Positions 54,132 to 62,327 are shown, counted from the first letter of the stretch. The stretch is 64,000 nucleotides of DNA from Streptomyces sp. NBRC 110028 (GCF_001417735.1 NZ_BBUZ01000023.1:781570-845569); one strand, 5' to 3'. The notes: generated by a model not told the origin, from the sequence alone. Made by a program: numbers and translations.

Positions 54132-54791
54132 TCAGGCCGTCTTGCGCCCGCCCTCCGCGAGGAGGTTCGCCGCGAAACCGAAGAACGCCACCCCGCTCAC
54201 CTGCTCCATCCGGCGCCGGAACGCCGGCCGCCGGATCCGCTCGCTCAACGCGGACGCGGCGCCGGAGACCACCCAGTACCAGAGCGCCAGCTCGACGATG
54301 TCGATCGCGGTGAACACCAGGGTCGAGGTGAACACCGAGGCACCGTGCGGGGTGAACTGGGGAATCAGGCTCATGTAGAAGACCCCCGCCTTCGGATTGA
54401 GCAGATTGGTGCCCACCCCCGCGCGGAACGCCGCCCACCACCCGCGCGGCCCCGATCCACCCACCGGCCCCGGCTCCGCCGCCTCCGGCTCCGGCTCCGC
54501 CGCCGCCCGCCGCGACCGCCACAGCGCCGAGGCCCCCAGCCACACCAGATACGCCGCCCCGGCGACCCGCAGCATGTCGTACGCCACCCGCGAAGCCGTG
54601 AGCAGCGCCGTCAGCCCGACCGCCGTCGCGAACCCCCACACCAGACACCCGGCGAGAATCCCCAGCGACGCCGCCAACCCCGCCTGCCGCCCATGGGACA
54701 CCGACGTGCGCAGCACGAGCAGGGTGTCCAGCCCCGGAGTGACATTGATGAGCGCGGCAACCCCCGCGAAGGCAAGAGCTGAGGTGAACAT
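54132..54791 (-). CDS. LysE-family amino-acid/metabolite exporter
   Basis: A 219-aa membrane protein with about six hydrophobic helices. The family signature is NVTPGLDTLLVLRTSVSHGR near the N-terminus, then GLAASLGILAGCLVWGFATA. A His/Arg-poor central loop rich in Glu/Ala (SRRAAAEPEPEAAEPGP) separates the halves. LysE/RhtB proteins export amino acids or homoserine lactones; the substrate is unknown. The IS30-type element inserted 57 bp upstream may have displaced its native promoter. Confidence 0.9.
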   Translation of the reverse strand: MFTSALAFAGVAALINVTPGLDTLLVLRTSVSHGRQAGLAASLGILAGCLVWGFATAVGLTALLTASRVAYDMLRVAGAAYLVWLGASALWRSRRAAAEPEPEAAEPGPVGGSGPRGWWAAFRAGVGTNLLNPKAGVFYMSLIPQFTPHGASVFTSTLVFTAIDIVELALWYWVVSGAASALSERIRRPAFRRRMEQVSGVAFFGFAANLLAEGGRKTA

Positions 54792-54847
54792 GCCCGCAGG
54801 CTAATCCAGCACAAGCGAAACCCCCGCCGGATTTCTTCCGTTCTAGT

Positions 54848-56135
54848 GGTCGTCGCAACACCCCAGTTCAGGGGATGCGATGGACTTCAGGATCCGGGAG
54901 AGCCGCAAGGAGCAAGGGCCCCGCAAGCTGCAACGGGAGCGGGAGGAATACTTCCGGCTCATGCAGCTGGGGTTCGGCAATCTTGAGGCGTGCAGACGTG
55001 TCGGGGTCAACCCTCGGACCGGTCGTGAGTGGCGCAACGGCCGGCCCGAAGGGCGTAAGAAGCCTCCGAGGCCACCCGCGAATGCCGTGCGGGTGACCCC
55101 GGGGCCGTCCCGGTATCTGACGGAAGACGAGCGGATCCACATCGCCGACCGGCTCCGGGAGAAGGCCACGGTCCGGGCCATCGCCGCCGAGCTGGGCCGC
55201 AGCCCGTCCACCGTCAGCAGGGAGATACGCCGCAACGGCATGCCCCTGCGCGGGGACCGCTCCCGCTGGGCCTACCGGCCGCATGCCGCCCAACGCCGCG
55301 CTGAACAGCGCCGCCCGCGCCCCAAGCCCGGCAAGATCGGTCAGAACCCCGAACTGCGCGACTTCATCCAGGACCACCTCACCCTACGGTGGAGTCCTGA
55401 GCAGATCTGTCACGCTCTGCGCAGGCGCTTCCCCGACCGGCCGGAGATGCACGTGGTCCACGAGACGATCTACCAGGCCCTATACGTCCAAGGCCGCGGA
55501 GAGCTCCGCCGCGAACTGACCCGGGCCCTGCGGACCGGACGCGCTGTGCGCCGTCCTCAGCGCCAGGCCCACAGCCGCAAGCAGCGGTTCACACACCCCA
55601 TGGTGATGATCAGCGACCGGCCGGCCGAGGCCGACGACCGGGCCGTGCCCGGCCACTGGGAGGGAGACCTCATCGTCGGCAAGGACCACCGCTCGGCCAT
55701 CGCCACGCTGGTGGAACGCAGCACGCGCTACCTCATGCTGGTGCACCAGCCCCAGGGCAACAGCGCGGCCCCCGTCCGCGATGCCCTGGTGGGCACGGTC
55801 CAGACCTTGCCGGAACACCTGAGGAGATCCCTGACCTGGGACCAGGGCTCCGAAATGGCCGGCCACCACACATTCAGCGTCGCCACCGGCATTCCGGTCT
55901 ACTTCTGCGACCCCGGCAGCCCCTGGCAGCGGGGCTCGAACGAGAACACGAACGGTCTTCTGCGGCAGTACTTCCCCAAGGGCACCGACCTGTCCCGGCA
56001 CACCCGCGAGCACCTCGACGCAGTCGCTGCCCGAACTCAACAGCCGGCCACGCAAAACGCTCGGCTGGGAAACCCCAGCCGAGCGCTTCGCCAAGCTCCT
56101 GGCCACAGCCAGTTGATCACTATGTTGCAACGACC
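54848..56135 (+). mobile_element. IS30-family insertion sequence
   Basis: About 1288 bp bounded by imperfect 13-bp terminal inverted repeats, GGTCGTCGCAACA (54848-54860) and TGTTGCAACGACC (56123-56135), differing at one position. It carries one transposase gene. No target duplication could be identified with certainty. Flanking bases 54818-54830 and 56153-56165 are complementary halves of a hairpin, indicating insertion into the loop region of a former terminator. Confidence 0.85.
54880..56116 (+). pseudogene. IS30-family transposase with a late frameshift
   Basis: DDE transposase. The N-terminal helix-turn-helix region has DERIHIADRLREKATVRAIA and LGRSPSTVSREIRRNG. The catalytic triad is intact: Asp in PGHWEGDLIVG, Asp in LTWDQGSEM and Glu in GSNENTNGLLRQYFPKG. 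One extra C within 56029-56032 shifts the frame. Removing it restores the family's C-terminus ELNSRPRKTLGWETPAERF and a TGA at 56114-56116. As written, translation continues to 56184 with unrelated sequence. Activity may survive because the catalytic core is complete. Confidence 0.85.
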
Positions 56136-56174
56136 CCTGGAATCCGCCTTTCCCGGCGGAGGTTTCGAGCTGCG

Positions 56175-56218
56175 GTGGACCTGAGGGGATTTGAACCCCT
56201 GACCCCCTCGATGCGAAC
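56175..56218. repeat. Distal attachment-site copy (partial tRNA-Ala)
   Basis: A 44-bp repeat identical to 59203-59246, containing the anticodon loop, T arm and 3' acceptor strand of tRNA-Ala but not its 5' half. It is therefore not a functional tRNA gene. Confidence 0.88.
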
Positions 56219-56687
56219 TACGGGCGGGGCGGTCGCTGAGGTCCGCTGGGCTGGTCAGTCGGTCGGCTGGGGCTGATGTCGATCGACGGTGGTTGAAGTG
56301 GTTGCTGTACTTCCCTGCTGTACGACCACCCGCTGACACCGCCTTAGGAATTCGTCACGCAGATGCGGTGATCAGCCCGTCGATGCCTCGCCCCAACCTG
56401 CCCGGCGACACACCAGAGCGAATGGGTGAATTACTCTTATCATCCACTTAATTCACTCTTTCAGTTCTTTGGTGCTTTTTCAATCTTATGATGCTATTGA
56501 TGCGCTAAGTGAGTAACGGTACGTCACCACCTGCCGTGGGCAGCCGAACTGCGGTCCCCTGCTTGGGCGGCGCCCGCAGAGGTCGATGCGCAGCAGGGGG
56601 CGGCTCTCGCCTGACCAGTACTCACGAGCGCGCTCGAGGTCCCCTGCCGGGGCGACTGAGCTCAACCACGAGAAGAAGGGTCATGCC
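56219..56687. other. 469-bp non-coding left arm of the islet, with an A+T-rich promoter region
   Basis: No gene is seen. It holds an arm-type repeat at 56303-56324. Bases 56421-56515 are strikingly A+T-rich for this genome and include TTGGTG (56469-56474) and TGCTAT (56492-56497) spaced 17 bp, a possible promoter for the DUF3494 gene. This would give a leader of about 185 nt. Confidence 0.5.
56303..56324 (+). repeat. Putative integrase arm-type site, left end
   Basis: Contains TGCTGTAC twice, 13 bp apart, and matches 59132-59153 at 21 of 22 positions in the same orientation. Confidence 0.6.
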
Positions 56688-57947
56688 ATGGCAGTGGACA
56701 CCATGCGGTCCGCCCCACCAGGCAGAGAACGTAAACGCATTCGCATCAAGCGGGCCCTTGCCCTGCTCCCCGGAGTGGCATTGCTGGCGGCGGTCACCAT
56801 GCACTCAAGCCCCGCAAGCGCCGCAGAAGCCCCCGTGCAACTGGGTACCGCCACCAGTTACGCGGTCCTGGCCGGTTCAACCGTCACCAATACGGGCCCC
56901 TCCGTCATCAATGGCGACCTGGGGGTGAGCCCGGGTTCTGCGGTGACGGGCTTTCCGCCCGGGATCGTCAACGGGACGATTCACGCAGCCGACGCCGCCG
57001 CCGCTCAGGCGAAGTCCGACCTCGTGGTCGCCTATAACGACGCGGCCAGCCGGGGCCCCGGAGCCTCCGTCTCAGGCGATCTCGGCGGATCAACACTGAC
57101 GCCCGGCGTCTACACGTCATCGTCGTCGCTGGGGCTCACCGGCACACTTACTCTCGACGCCCAGGGAGACCCCAACGCCGTCTTCATCATCCAGATGGCC
57201 TCGACTCTGACCACAGCATCAGCAAGCAACGTGCTGCTCGTCAACGGAGCCCAGGCATGCAACGTGTTCTGGCAGGTGGGCAGCTCCGCCACGCTCGGAA
57301 CCAATTCCTTCTTCAAGGGCAACATCCTGGCCCTGACGTCCATCACGGTGCAGACCGGCGCAGTGATCGAAGGCCGGGCCCTCGCGCGTAATGGCGCGGT
57401 CACGCTGGACGACAACGTCATTACGAGGGCAGCGTGCGCCGTTGGCCCGCCCGGTCCGCCTGGTCCGCCTGGTCCGCCCGGAGCACCCGGAGCACCTGGA
57501 GCACCCGGAGCACCCGGCGCACCCGGCGCACCCGGCGCACCCGGCGCACCCGGAGCACCCGGCGCACCCGGCGCACCCGGCGCACCCGGCGCACCCGGCC
57601 AACCTGGAGCAGCAGGGCCCGCAGGACCCGCAGGACCGGCAGGAGCCGCTGGACCCACAGGTCAAGCCGGGCCCGCGGGACCGGCCGGGCCGGCTGGACC
57701 GGCTGGGCCGGCTGGACCGGCTGGGCCTCCCGGGCCTCCCGGACCTCCCGGACCGGGTGGTCCTGGAATCCCCTGTACTCCGGGTGACCACGACGGCCAC
57801 GGCCACGACCACGGCAAGGGCCACGACCACGGCCACGACAAGGGCCACGACAGCGACTGCGATGGGCCGCCGCCGCTGTACGAAAGCCACGACGACGATT
57901 GCGCCCTCTTCAGGAGCGCGGCAGTGCGGGCTCATCGGACGTGCTAG
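56688..57947 (+). CDS. Secreted DUF3494 (ice-binding-like) protein with collagen-like and His/Asp-rich C-terminus
   Basis: A 419-aa exported protein. A signal peptide spans about 1-46 (basic start, hydrophobic [23 protein letters not shown]). DUF3494 fills about 50-248: [38 protein letters not shown], and [20 protein letters not shown], a beta-solenoid fold found in ice-binding proteins and adhesins. Residues 253-360 are 36 uninterrupted Gly-X-Y triplets, 13 of them Gly-Ala-Pro. The tail alternates His, Asp and Gly ([10 protein letters not shown]) and holds several cysteines. ATG 56688 follows AGAAGGG. Confidence 0.85.
   Translation: MAVDTMRSAPPGRERKRIRIKRALALLPGVALLAAVTMHSSPASAAEAPVQLGTATSYAVLAGSTVTNTGPSVINGDLGVSPGSAVTGFPPGIVNGTIHAADAAAAQAKSDLVVAYNDAASRGPGASVSGDLGGSTLTPGVYTSSSSLGLTGTLTLDAQGDPNAVFIIQMASTLTTASASNVLLVNGAQACNVFWQVGSSATLGTNSFFKGNILALTSITVQTGAVIEGRALARNGAVTLDDNVITRAACAVGPPGPPGPPGPPGAPGAPGAPGAPGAPGAPGAPGAPGAPGAPGAPGAPGAPGQPGAAGPAGPAGPAGAAGPTGQAGPAGPAGPAGPAGPAGPAGPPGPPGPPGPGGPGIPCTPGDHDGHGHDHGKGHDHGHDKGHDSDCDGPPPLYESHDDDCALFRSAAVRAHRTC
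57480..57596 (+). repeat. Thirteen 9-bp tandem repeats (GGMGCACCY) coding Gly-Ala-Pro
   Basis: Near-identical 9-bp units, mostly GGCGCACCC or GGAGCACCC, lie inside the collagen-like region. Length variation by slippage is to be expected. Confidence 0.9.
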
Positions 57948-58067
57948 TCCTGAGAATCCCGACTCCCATTTCGTAAGGAGTGAAGTGCAAGGAGCGGAGA
58001 GACGACGGCATTAAGCCATCGCAGATGTCACCGCCCGGTGCACCGTTCCTGTCCGCCGTTCGACGGC

Positions 58068-58100
58068 CTGGGCCCCCGGACACACCATCCGGGGGCCCAG
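58068..58100 (+). terminator. Terminator after the DUF3494-collagen gene
   Basis: A perfect 12-bp stem (58068-58079 with 58089-58100) has a 9-nt loop. The rest of 57948-58251 shows no gene. Confidence 0.8.
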
Positions 58101-58251
58101 CGATGCCCCCAAACGCTGGGTGTGGCGCATGGGGAGATCGTCCGAACCACCCCGAGTCCGGGGCAGAACTCCCCTGTGCTGCCGGGCTTCTGGCAACGGA
58201 AGCAGTGCGTGGATCTCTCGCTGCTCTGATCACAGCTATCAGGAGCTTGCC

Positions 58252-59130
58252 GTGCCCCGGTTGCGGTTGACCCCCACCCGGGGGCAGTGCCAGTGCTGCG
58301 CCCAGGGCAAGGATGCCCGGCGCGAGGAGCCTCGTTGCTGCGCGGTCGGCCGGTGCTGCGATCGGGTCCCGTCCCGCCGTACGGTCCAGGACGCCCGTGC
58401 CGTCCTGCGTTCGTCGCTCACCAACGCCATGACGGAAGAGCTGATTTCGAAGAACGTCGCGGGTCTGGTCAAGGTGCGGTCCGCCCGGAAGGTCAAGCGT
58501 GACCCCTGGTCCGTGGAGGAGGTCCGGAAGTTCCTCGAAGCGGCCAGCGCCGCCCGTGATCCGCTGTACGCGGCATGGGTGCTGATCCTCCTCCTCGGGT
58601 TCCGGCGCGGTGAAGTGCTCGGGCTCACCTGGCAGGGCGTCAACCTGGATGCCGGGGAGGTCACGGTGCAGCTTCAGCTTCAGCGCATCCGTCGGCGTCT
58701 GGTGCATGACGAGACCAAGACCGAAGCCTCCACGGCAACCCTGCCGCTTCCCGATATCTGTGTCGCCGCTCTCCGGGCGCGCAGGAAGGAGCAGGAAGCG
58801 GCCAAGCAAACGGCCGGAGAGCTGTGGACGGACTCGAACTTCGTGTTCACCACCCGCTACGGCACCCCGATCGAGCCGCGCAACTTCAACCGCTCGTTCG
58901 CCGACCGGTCCTCCAAGGCGGGCATCCGCCGGATACGGCTGCATGACACGCTTCACACCTGTGGGTCGCTGCTCGCCGCACTCGACGTGCACCCGCGCAT
59001 CGCGATGCAGATCCTCCGGCACAGCAAGATCGCGGTGACCATGGAGATCTACACGCACGTCCCGTCCGAGGCCACCCGTAAGGCGCTGCGGAGGCTCGGC
59101 AAGCACCTGGGTAAGCAAGATCGGAAGTAG
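58252..59130 (+). pseudogene. Tyrosine integrase, N-terminally truncated and lacking a catalytic arginine
   Basis: The frame encodes the latter part of a phage/ICE-type integrase. Recognisable from about 58270 are the Cys-rich CQCCAQGKDARR, the core-binding helix RRTVQDARAVLRSSLTNAM, and the catalytic domain with Arg in GFRRGEVLGL, the later His in ILRHSKIAV and Tyr in EIYTHV. The His-x-x-Arg box reads HDTLHT instead of HDTRHT, one base (CGT to CTT) from normal. The N-terminal arm-binding domain is missing. A GTG at 58252 follows AGGAG, so a shortened protein may be made. It lies beside tRNA-Ala. Confidence 0.8.
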
Positions 59131-59131
59131 C

Positions 59132-59153
59132 TGCTGTACTTCGCTGCTGTACG
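59132..59153 (+). repeat. Putative integrase arm-type site, right end
   Basis: A second copy of the 22-bp sequence at 56303-56324 (one mismatch), two bases after the integrase stop codon. Confidence 0.6.
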
Positions 59154-59160
59154 GCACCAA

Positions 59161-59194
59161 AAAGCCCCCGCCGGGTTTCCCTGGCGGGGGCTTT
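59161..59194. terminator. Terminator shared by tRNA-Ala and the integrase gene
   Basis: A perfect 12-bp stem, AAAGCCCCCGCC (59161-59172) with its complement at 59183-59194. It ends in A/T-runs on both sides, so it can work in both directions. Confidence 0.85.
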
Positions 59195-59202
59195 GAGCTG
59201 CT

Positions 59203-59246
59203 GTGGACCTGAGGGGATTTGAACCCCTGACCCCCTCGATGCGAAC
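59203..59246. repeat. tRNA-proximal attachment-site copy
   Basis: A 44-bp repeat identical to 56175-56218. Here it forms part of the intact tRNA gene, so the element restored the tRNA's 3' end on integration. Confidence 0.88.
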
Positions 59247-59277
59247 GAGGTGCGCTACCAGTCTGCGCCACAGGCCC
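59204..59277 (-). tRNA. tRNA-Ala (anticodon CGC)
   Basis: 74 nt on the minus strand fold into a full cloverleaf. The acceptor GGGCCTG pairs with CAGGTCC, giving the G3-U70 pair that identifies alanine tRNAs. The D stem is GCGC, the anticodon stem CCTCG/CGAGG with loop TTCGCAT (anticodon CGC, reading GCG), and the T stem AGGGG/CCCCT with TTCAAAT. The discriminator is A. CCA is not encoded. Its 3' half is the attachment site of the adjacent islet. Confidence 0.95.
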
Positions 59278-59352
59278 TTGCAACGAGTGAAACTCTAGCA
59301 TCCCCCGCGGGGTGCTTGGAAATCCGCTCCCCGCTGGTCAACGGAGTGCACG

Positions 59353-60537
59353 TCACTCGTTGGCGGCGCGGGGCCGGTCCTCGTCCGCGTACTGGTCGAA
59401 GAGGGGGGTGCGGCCTCGCTCCCGGGAGGTGCGGGACGGGGCCATGGAGCCGTGGCCGGCGCCGGGCTCGGCGGGCGGTGCCGGGTCCTGGGCCGGGACG
59501 GGGTCGACGGTGCTGGAGCGGGCGGAGCTCCAGGCGTCGGGGGCGGCCAGGTCGACGCTGCCGGTCGCGCGGGGGGCGACGGGGGCCGTGACGTACGTCG
59601 GCAGCGGGACCGGCACCGGCTCCCAGCCCTCCCCGGCGGCCGGCCCGCGCTCACGCTCGCGCTCCTGGTCCACCCACTCCGCGTGATCCGTCTGTTCGAC
59701 CAGGGCACGGCGCCCGGCCGCGTGCGCGGACGCGGCCGGAGCGGCGGGCTCGGCCTCGGCGGGGGCGGGCGGGTCGGCGGGGCCGTCGTCGGCGGCGGGG
59801 CCGTCGTCGGGCGGATGGCTGCGCGGGCGGCGCTCCCGCAGCCGCTGCGCGGCCTGCTCGGCGCGGCGCTGGTCCATGGTGAAGGTGAAGCGGCGGCGCT
59901 CCTGGGCGCGCAGATAGGCGATGTACGCGCTGAGCAGTATGGCCGGGAGGGCCGGGGCCCACAGGAAGGCGAGTCCGCCGACCGCCGCGACGACCGCGCC
60001 GAGGGTGAAGGCGACGAAGAGGATCACGGTGGTGCGACGACGGCGCGCAAGCACCCGCGCGCGCCGCCCGCGATCCAGCGCGCTGCCCCCGGTCGCGACG
60101 GCCGGGGCCGCGGCCACCTCGCCCACCGGTGGCGCGTCCAAGCCCGCGGGAGCGGGCGCGAGCAAGGTCACGGGTTCGGCGAACGCCCGGACGTCGATCG
60201 CGTCGGTGACGGCTTCGGGGTCGGCCGAGTAGCGCTCCGGAGCCGCGGAGCACTCGGGGTCGGCGGAGCGACCCCCGGCGTCGGGGGCTTCCGCGCCCTG
60301 CGCGGTACGTGCCGCCAGGTCATCCGGAGTCCCCGGGCGCTCTCGGTCCTCCAGCCCCTTGGCGTAACGGCGCTCCATGCCCGCCCGTCCGGACAACAGC
60401 CGGATGGCGGTGCTGAAGCGTTCCGTCGGACGGGCCTCATTGAGCTCGTCCTGCCTACGGAGCCACATCGGCACCAAATAGGCGGCCCAGGCCCCGACGA
60501 TGACTGCGTAGATGAGGCCACTGCTGCTCACGCTCAC
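59353..60537 (-). CDS. sepX: Divisome-associated membrane protein SepX/GlpR
   Basis: A 394-aa membrane protein. The N-terminal helix at about 4-24 (GLIYAVIVGAWAAYLVPMWL) is followed by a basic cytoplasmic stretch, a long acidic Ala/Pro region, and a central helix pair at about 170-212 (ILFVAFTLGAVVAAVGGLAF). A Pro/Ala/Glu-rich tail follows. Family, N-terminal sequence and position next to rimJ-mog-moaC-moeA-galU fit SepX/GlpR, needed for septation in Streptomyces. GTG 60537 is chosen; GTG 60531 is equally possible. A less G+C-rich 136-bp gap upstream should hold its promoter. Confidence 0.82.
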   Translation of the reverse strand: MSVSSSGLIYAVIVGAWAAYLVPMWLRRQDELNEARPTERFSTAIRLLSGRAGMERRYAKGLEDRERPGTPDDLAARTAQGAEAPDAGGRSADPECSAAPERYSADPEAVTDAIDVRAFAEPVTLLAPAPAGLDAPPVGEVAAAPAVATGGSALDRGRRARVLARRRRTTVILFVAFTLGAVVAAVGGLAFLWAPALPAILLSAYIAYLRAQERRRFTFTMDQRRAEQAAQRLRERRPRSHPPDDGPAADDGPADPPAPAEAEPAAPAASAHAAGRRALVEQTDHAEWVDQERERERGPAAGEGWEPVPVPLPTYVTAPVAPRATGSVDLAAPDAWSSARSSTVDPVPAQDPAPPAEPGAGHGSMAPSRTSRERGRTPLFDQYADEDRPRAANE

Positions 60538-60673
60538 ACGGTAGAGGGGTCCGCATGAGGCCATCTGCCAATTGGCGCGGTGTGTCGCACGATCTGGCTG
60601 ATATCTCGAAAGTTTTTTGTGATTGTTGGGATGACCAGGCTGGGAATGTGCCCAATGTAATCGAACAGATTTT
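60538..60673 (-). promoter_or_regulatory. A+T-enriched gap upstream of sepX
   Basis: This gap has several T- and A-runs (for example near 60610 and 60672) within otherwise very G+C-rich DNA. It probably contains the sepX promoter, but no convincing -35/-10 pair can be singled out. Confidence 0.35.
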
Positions 60674-61297
60674 TTATTTCTGCGATGCCCCTGGTCGGAT
60701 CCGGTGCCACCGGGCGAGCAGTCCCTCGGACAGTTCCTCCACGGTGAGCGCGAAGACCAGATGGTCGCGCCACGCGCCGTCGATGTGCAGATAGCGCGGG
60801 CGCAGCCCCTCCTCGCGGAATCCGAGTTTCTCCACCACCCGGCGGCTCGGCAGGTTCTCCGGCCGGATGCACACCTCGATGCGGTGCAGTCCGACGACGC
60901 GGAAGCAGTGGTCGGCCGCGAGCGCGACCGCCGTGGGCATGACGCCGCGGCCGGCCACCGCCTGATCGACCCAGTAGCCGATATGGCCCGAGCACATCGA
61001 GCCCCAGGTGATCCCGGCGACCGTCAACTGACCGGCCAGCCGTCCCTGGTACTCGATGACGAACGGAAGCATCCGCCCGGCGTGCGCCTCGGCGCGCAGA
61101 TGGCGCACCATCTGCCGGTAGGTGGGCCGCTGGGTGAGGGGGCCGCCGGGCCCGGGCGGCGGGATGGTCGCCTCCCAGGGCCGGAGCCATTCCCGGTTCC
61201 GCTGGTTGACCTCGCGCCAGACGCGCTGGTCGCGCAGCTTTATGGGGCGCAGGATCGTGTCACCGTCCGCCAGCACGACCGGCCAGGGCGCGTTCAG
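60674..61297 (-). CDS. RimJ/RimL-like GNAT acetyltransferase
   Basis: A protein of about 207 aa resembling ribosomal-protein N-acetyltransferases. Core motifs: LRPIKLRDQRVWREVNQRNR, GQLTVAGITWGSMCSGHIGYW split over the central strands, AVAGRGVMPTAVALAADHCF with the acetyl-CoA loop, and NLPSRRVVEKLGFREEG. The usual pick would be GTG 61276. However, family-like residues ([12 protein letters not shown]) extend upstream to a CTG at 61297. That CTG overlaps the mog stop as CTGA and has GGGGAG 6 bp upstream, so a rare CTG start is preferred here. Confidence 0.85.
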   Translation of the reverse strand: MNAPWPVVLADGDTILRPIKLRDQRVWREVNQRNREWLRPWEATIPPPGPGGPLTQRPTYRQMVRHLRAEAHAGRMLPFVIEYQGRLAGQLTVAGITWGSMCSGHIGYWVDQAVAGRGVMPTAVALAADHCFRVVGLHRIEVCIRPENLPSRRVVEKLGFREEGLRPRYLHIDGAWRDHLVFALTVEELSEGLLARWHRIRPGASQK

Positions 61298-61848
61298 TTC
61301 GCACTCCCCGCGGGACCGTTGGCATCGGCGGGCCGGGGGTGGTCGCCGCCGTGGATCTGGTCGACCGCGTGCACCAGGAGCCGCCCGAGCACCGCGAGAC
61401 CGTCGCGGACGCCTCCGGTCGAGCCGGGCAGGTTGACGATCAGGGTCGTTCCCGCGACTCCGGCCAGCCCCCGGGAGAGCGCCGCGGTGGGCACCTTGGC
61501 GAGCCCTTCGGCGCGGATGGCCTCCGCGATGCCGGGGATCTCGTAGTCCAGCACCCGGCGGGTGGCCTCGGGGGTGCGGTCCATCGGGGTGAGGCCGGTG
61601 CCGCCGGTGGACACCACGACGTCGTACGCGGCGGCCACCGCGTCCCGCAGCGCGCTCTCCACCGGGTCGCCGTCGGGCACCACGCGCGGGCCGTCGACCG
61701 CGAAGCCGAGCGCGGTCAGCCCCTCGGCGATCAGCGGACCGCCCTTGTCCGGGTAGACCCCGGCGGCGGCGCGGTTGGAGGCCGTGACGACCAGGGCGCG
61801 GTACCGCGACGCCTCATCAGGGGCGCCCGGGGCGGTGGGGGCGGTCAC
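61294..61848 (-). CDS. mog: Molybdopterin adenylyltransferase-type protein (Mog/MoaB)
   Basis: A 184-aa protein of molybdenum-cofactor synthesis that binds or adenylylates molybdopterin. Motifs: [22 protein letters not shown], the conserved [20 protein letters not shown] and [21 protein letters not shown] 61848 overlaps the moaC stop (GTGA), and its own TGA overlaps the next start. It therefore belongs to a moaC-mog-rimJ coupled unit. Confidence 0.93.
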   Translation of the reverse strand: MTAPTAPGAPDEASRYRALVVTASNRAAAGVYPDKGGPLIAEGLTALGFAVDGPRVVPDGDPVESALRDAVAAAYDVVVSTGGTGLTPMDRTPEATRRVLDYEIPGIAEAIRAEGLAKVPTAALSRGLAGVAGTTLIVNLPGSTGGVRDGLAVLGRLLVHAVDQIHGGDHPRPADANGPAGSAN

Positions 61849-62327
61849 TCCCGGCTCCAGTCGCCGGACTTCCCGCCGGTCTTCTCCTCCACCCGTACGT
61901 CGGTGATGACCGCGCCCTTGTCGACGGCCTTGACCATGTCGATCACCGTCAGGGCCGCGACCGAGACCGCCGTCAGGGCCTCCATCTCGACTCCCGTGCG
62001 GTCGGTGGTCTTCACGGTGGCGGTGATCTCGACCGCGTCGTCGGCGACCGTGAGGTCGACCTTCACACCCGACACGGCGAGCGGATGGCACAGCGGGATC
62101 AGGTCCGGGGTGCGTTTGGCTCCCATGATGCCCGCGATCCGGGCGGTCGCGAGGGCGTCGCCCTTGGGGACGCCCTCGCCACGGAGCAGTTCGACGACGC
62201 GCGGCGCGACGAGCACACGGCCGCTCGCGCGGGCGGCGCGCGCGGTGACGTCCTTGGCCGAGACGTCGACCATGCGCGCCGCGCCCGCCGGGTCGATATG
62301 GGTGAGATGGTCCTGGGCGCTGCTCAT
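61845..62327 (-). CDS. moaC: Cyclic pyranopterin monophosphate synthase
   Basis: MoaC converts the MoaA product to cyclic pyranopterin monophosphate, the first stage of molybdenum-cofactor synthesis. The product is 160 aa, the standard length. It shows the invariant [37 protein letters not shown], the catalytic region [19 protein letters not shown], and C-terminal [15 protein letters not shown]. It lies between moeA and mog on the minus strand; the gap to moeA is 62 bp. Confidence 0.96.
   Translation of the reverse strand: MSSAQDHLTHIDPAGAARMVDVSAKDVTARAARASGRVLVAPRVVELLRGEGVPKGDALATARIAGIMGAKRTPDLIPLCHPLAVSGVKVDLTVADDAVEITATVKTTDRTGVEMEALTAVSVAALTVIDMVKAVDKGAVITDVRVEEKTGGKSGDWSRE

Larger units (their letters stand above)
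56175..59246. mobile_element. Remnant integrative element in tRNA-Ala(CGC)
   Basis: A 3.07-kb islet lies between identical 44-bp direct repeats (56175-56218 and 59203-59246) that correspond to the 3' half of tRNA-Ala from the anticodon outward, the usual actinomycete attachment core. A tyrosine integrase gene lies next to the intact tRNA, as in functional elements, and matching 22-bp arm-type repeats occur near both ends. No replication, transfer or regulator gene is left; the only cargo is a DUF3494-collagen gene. Confidence 0.8.

Noticed and set aside
56175..56218. A second tRNA-Ala gene
   Set aside because: Only the 3' half of the tRNA is present; the 5' acceptor strand and D arm are missing.
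57444..57767. CRISPR-like array in the Gly-Ala-Pro region
   Set aside because: The regular 9-bp units code in frame for collagen triplets and have no spacers.
57110..57935. Minus-strand open frames opposite the collagen-like region
   Set aside because: They are mirror translations of the repeat DNA with no start context; the plus-strand product has a signal peptide and a DUF3494 domain.
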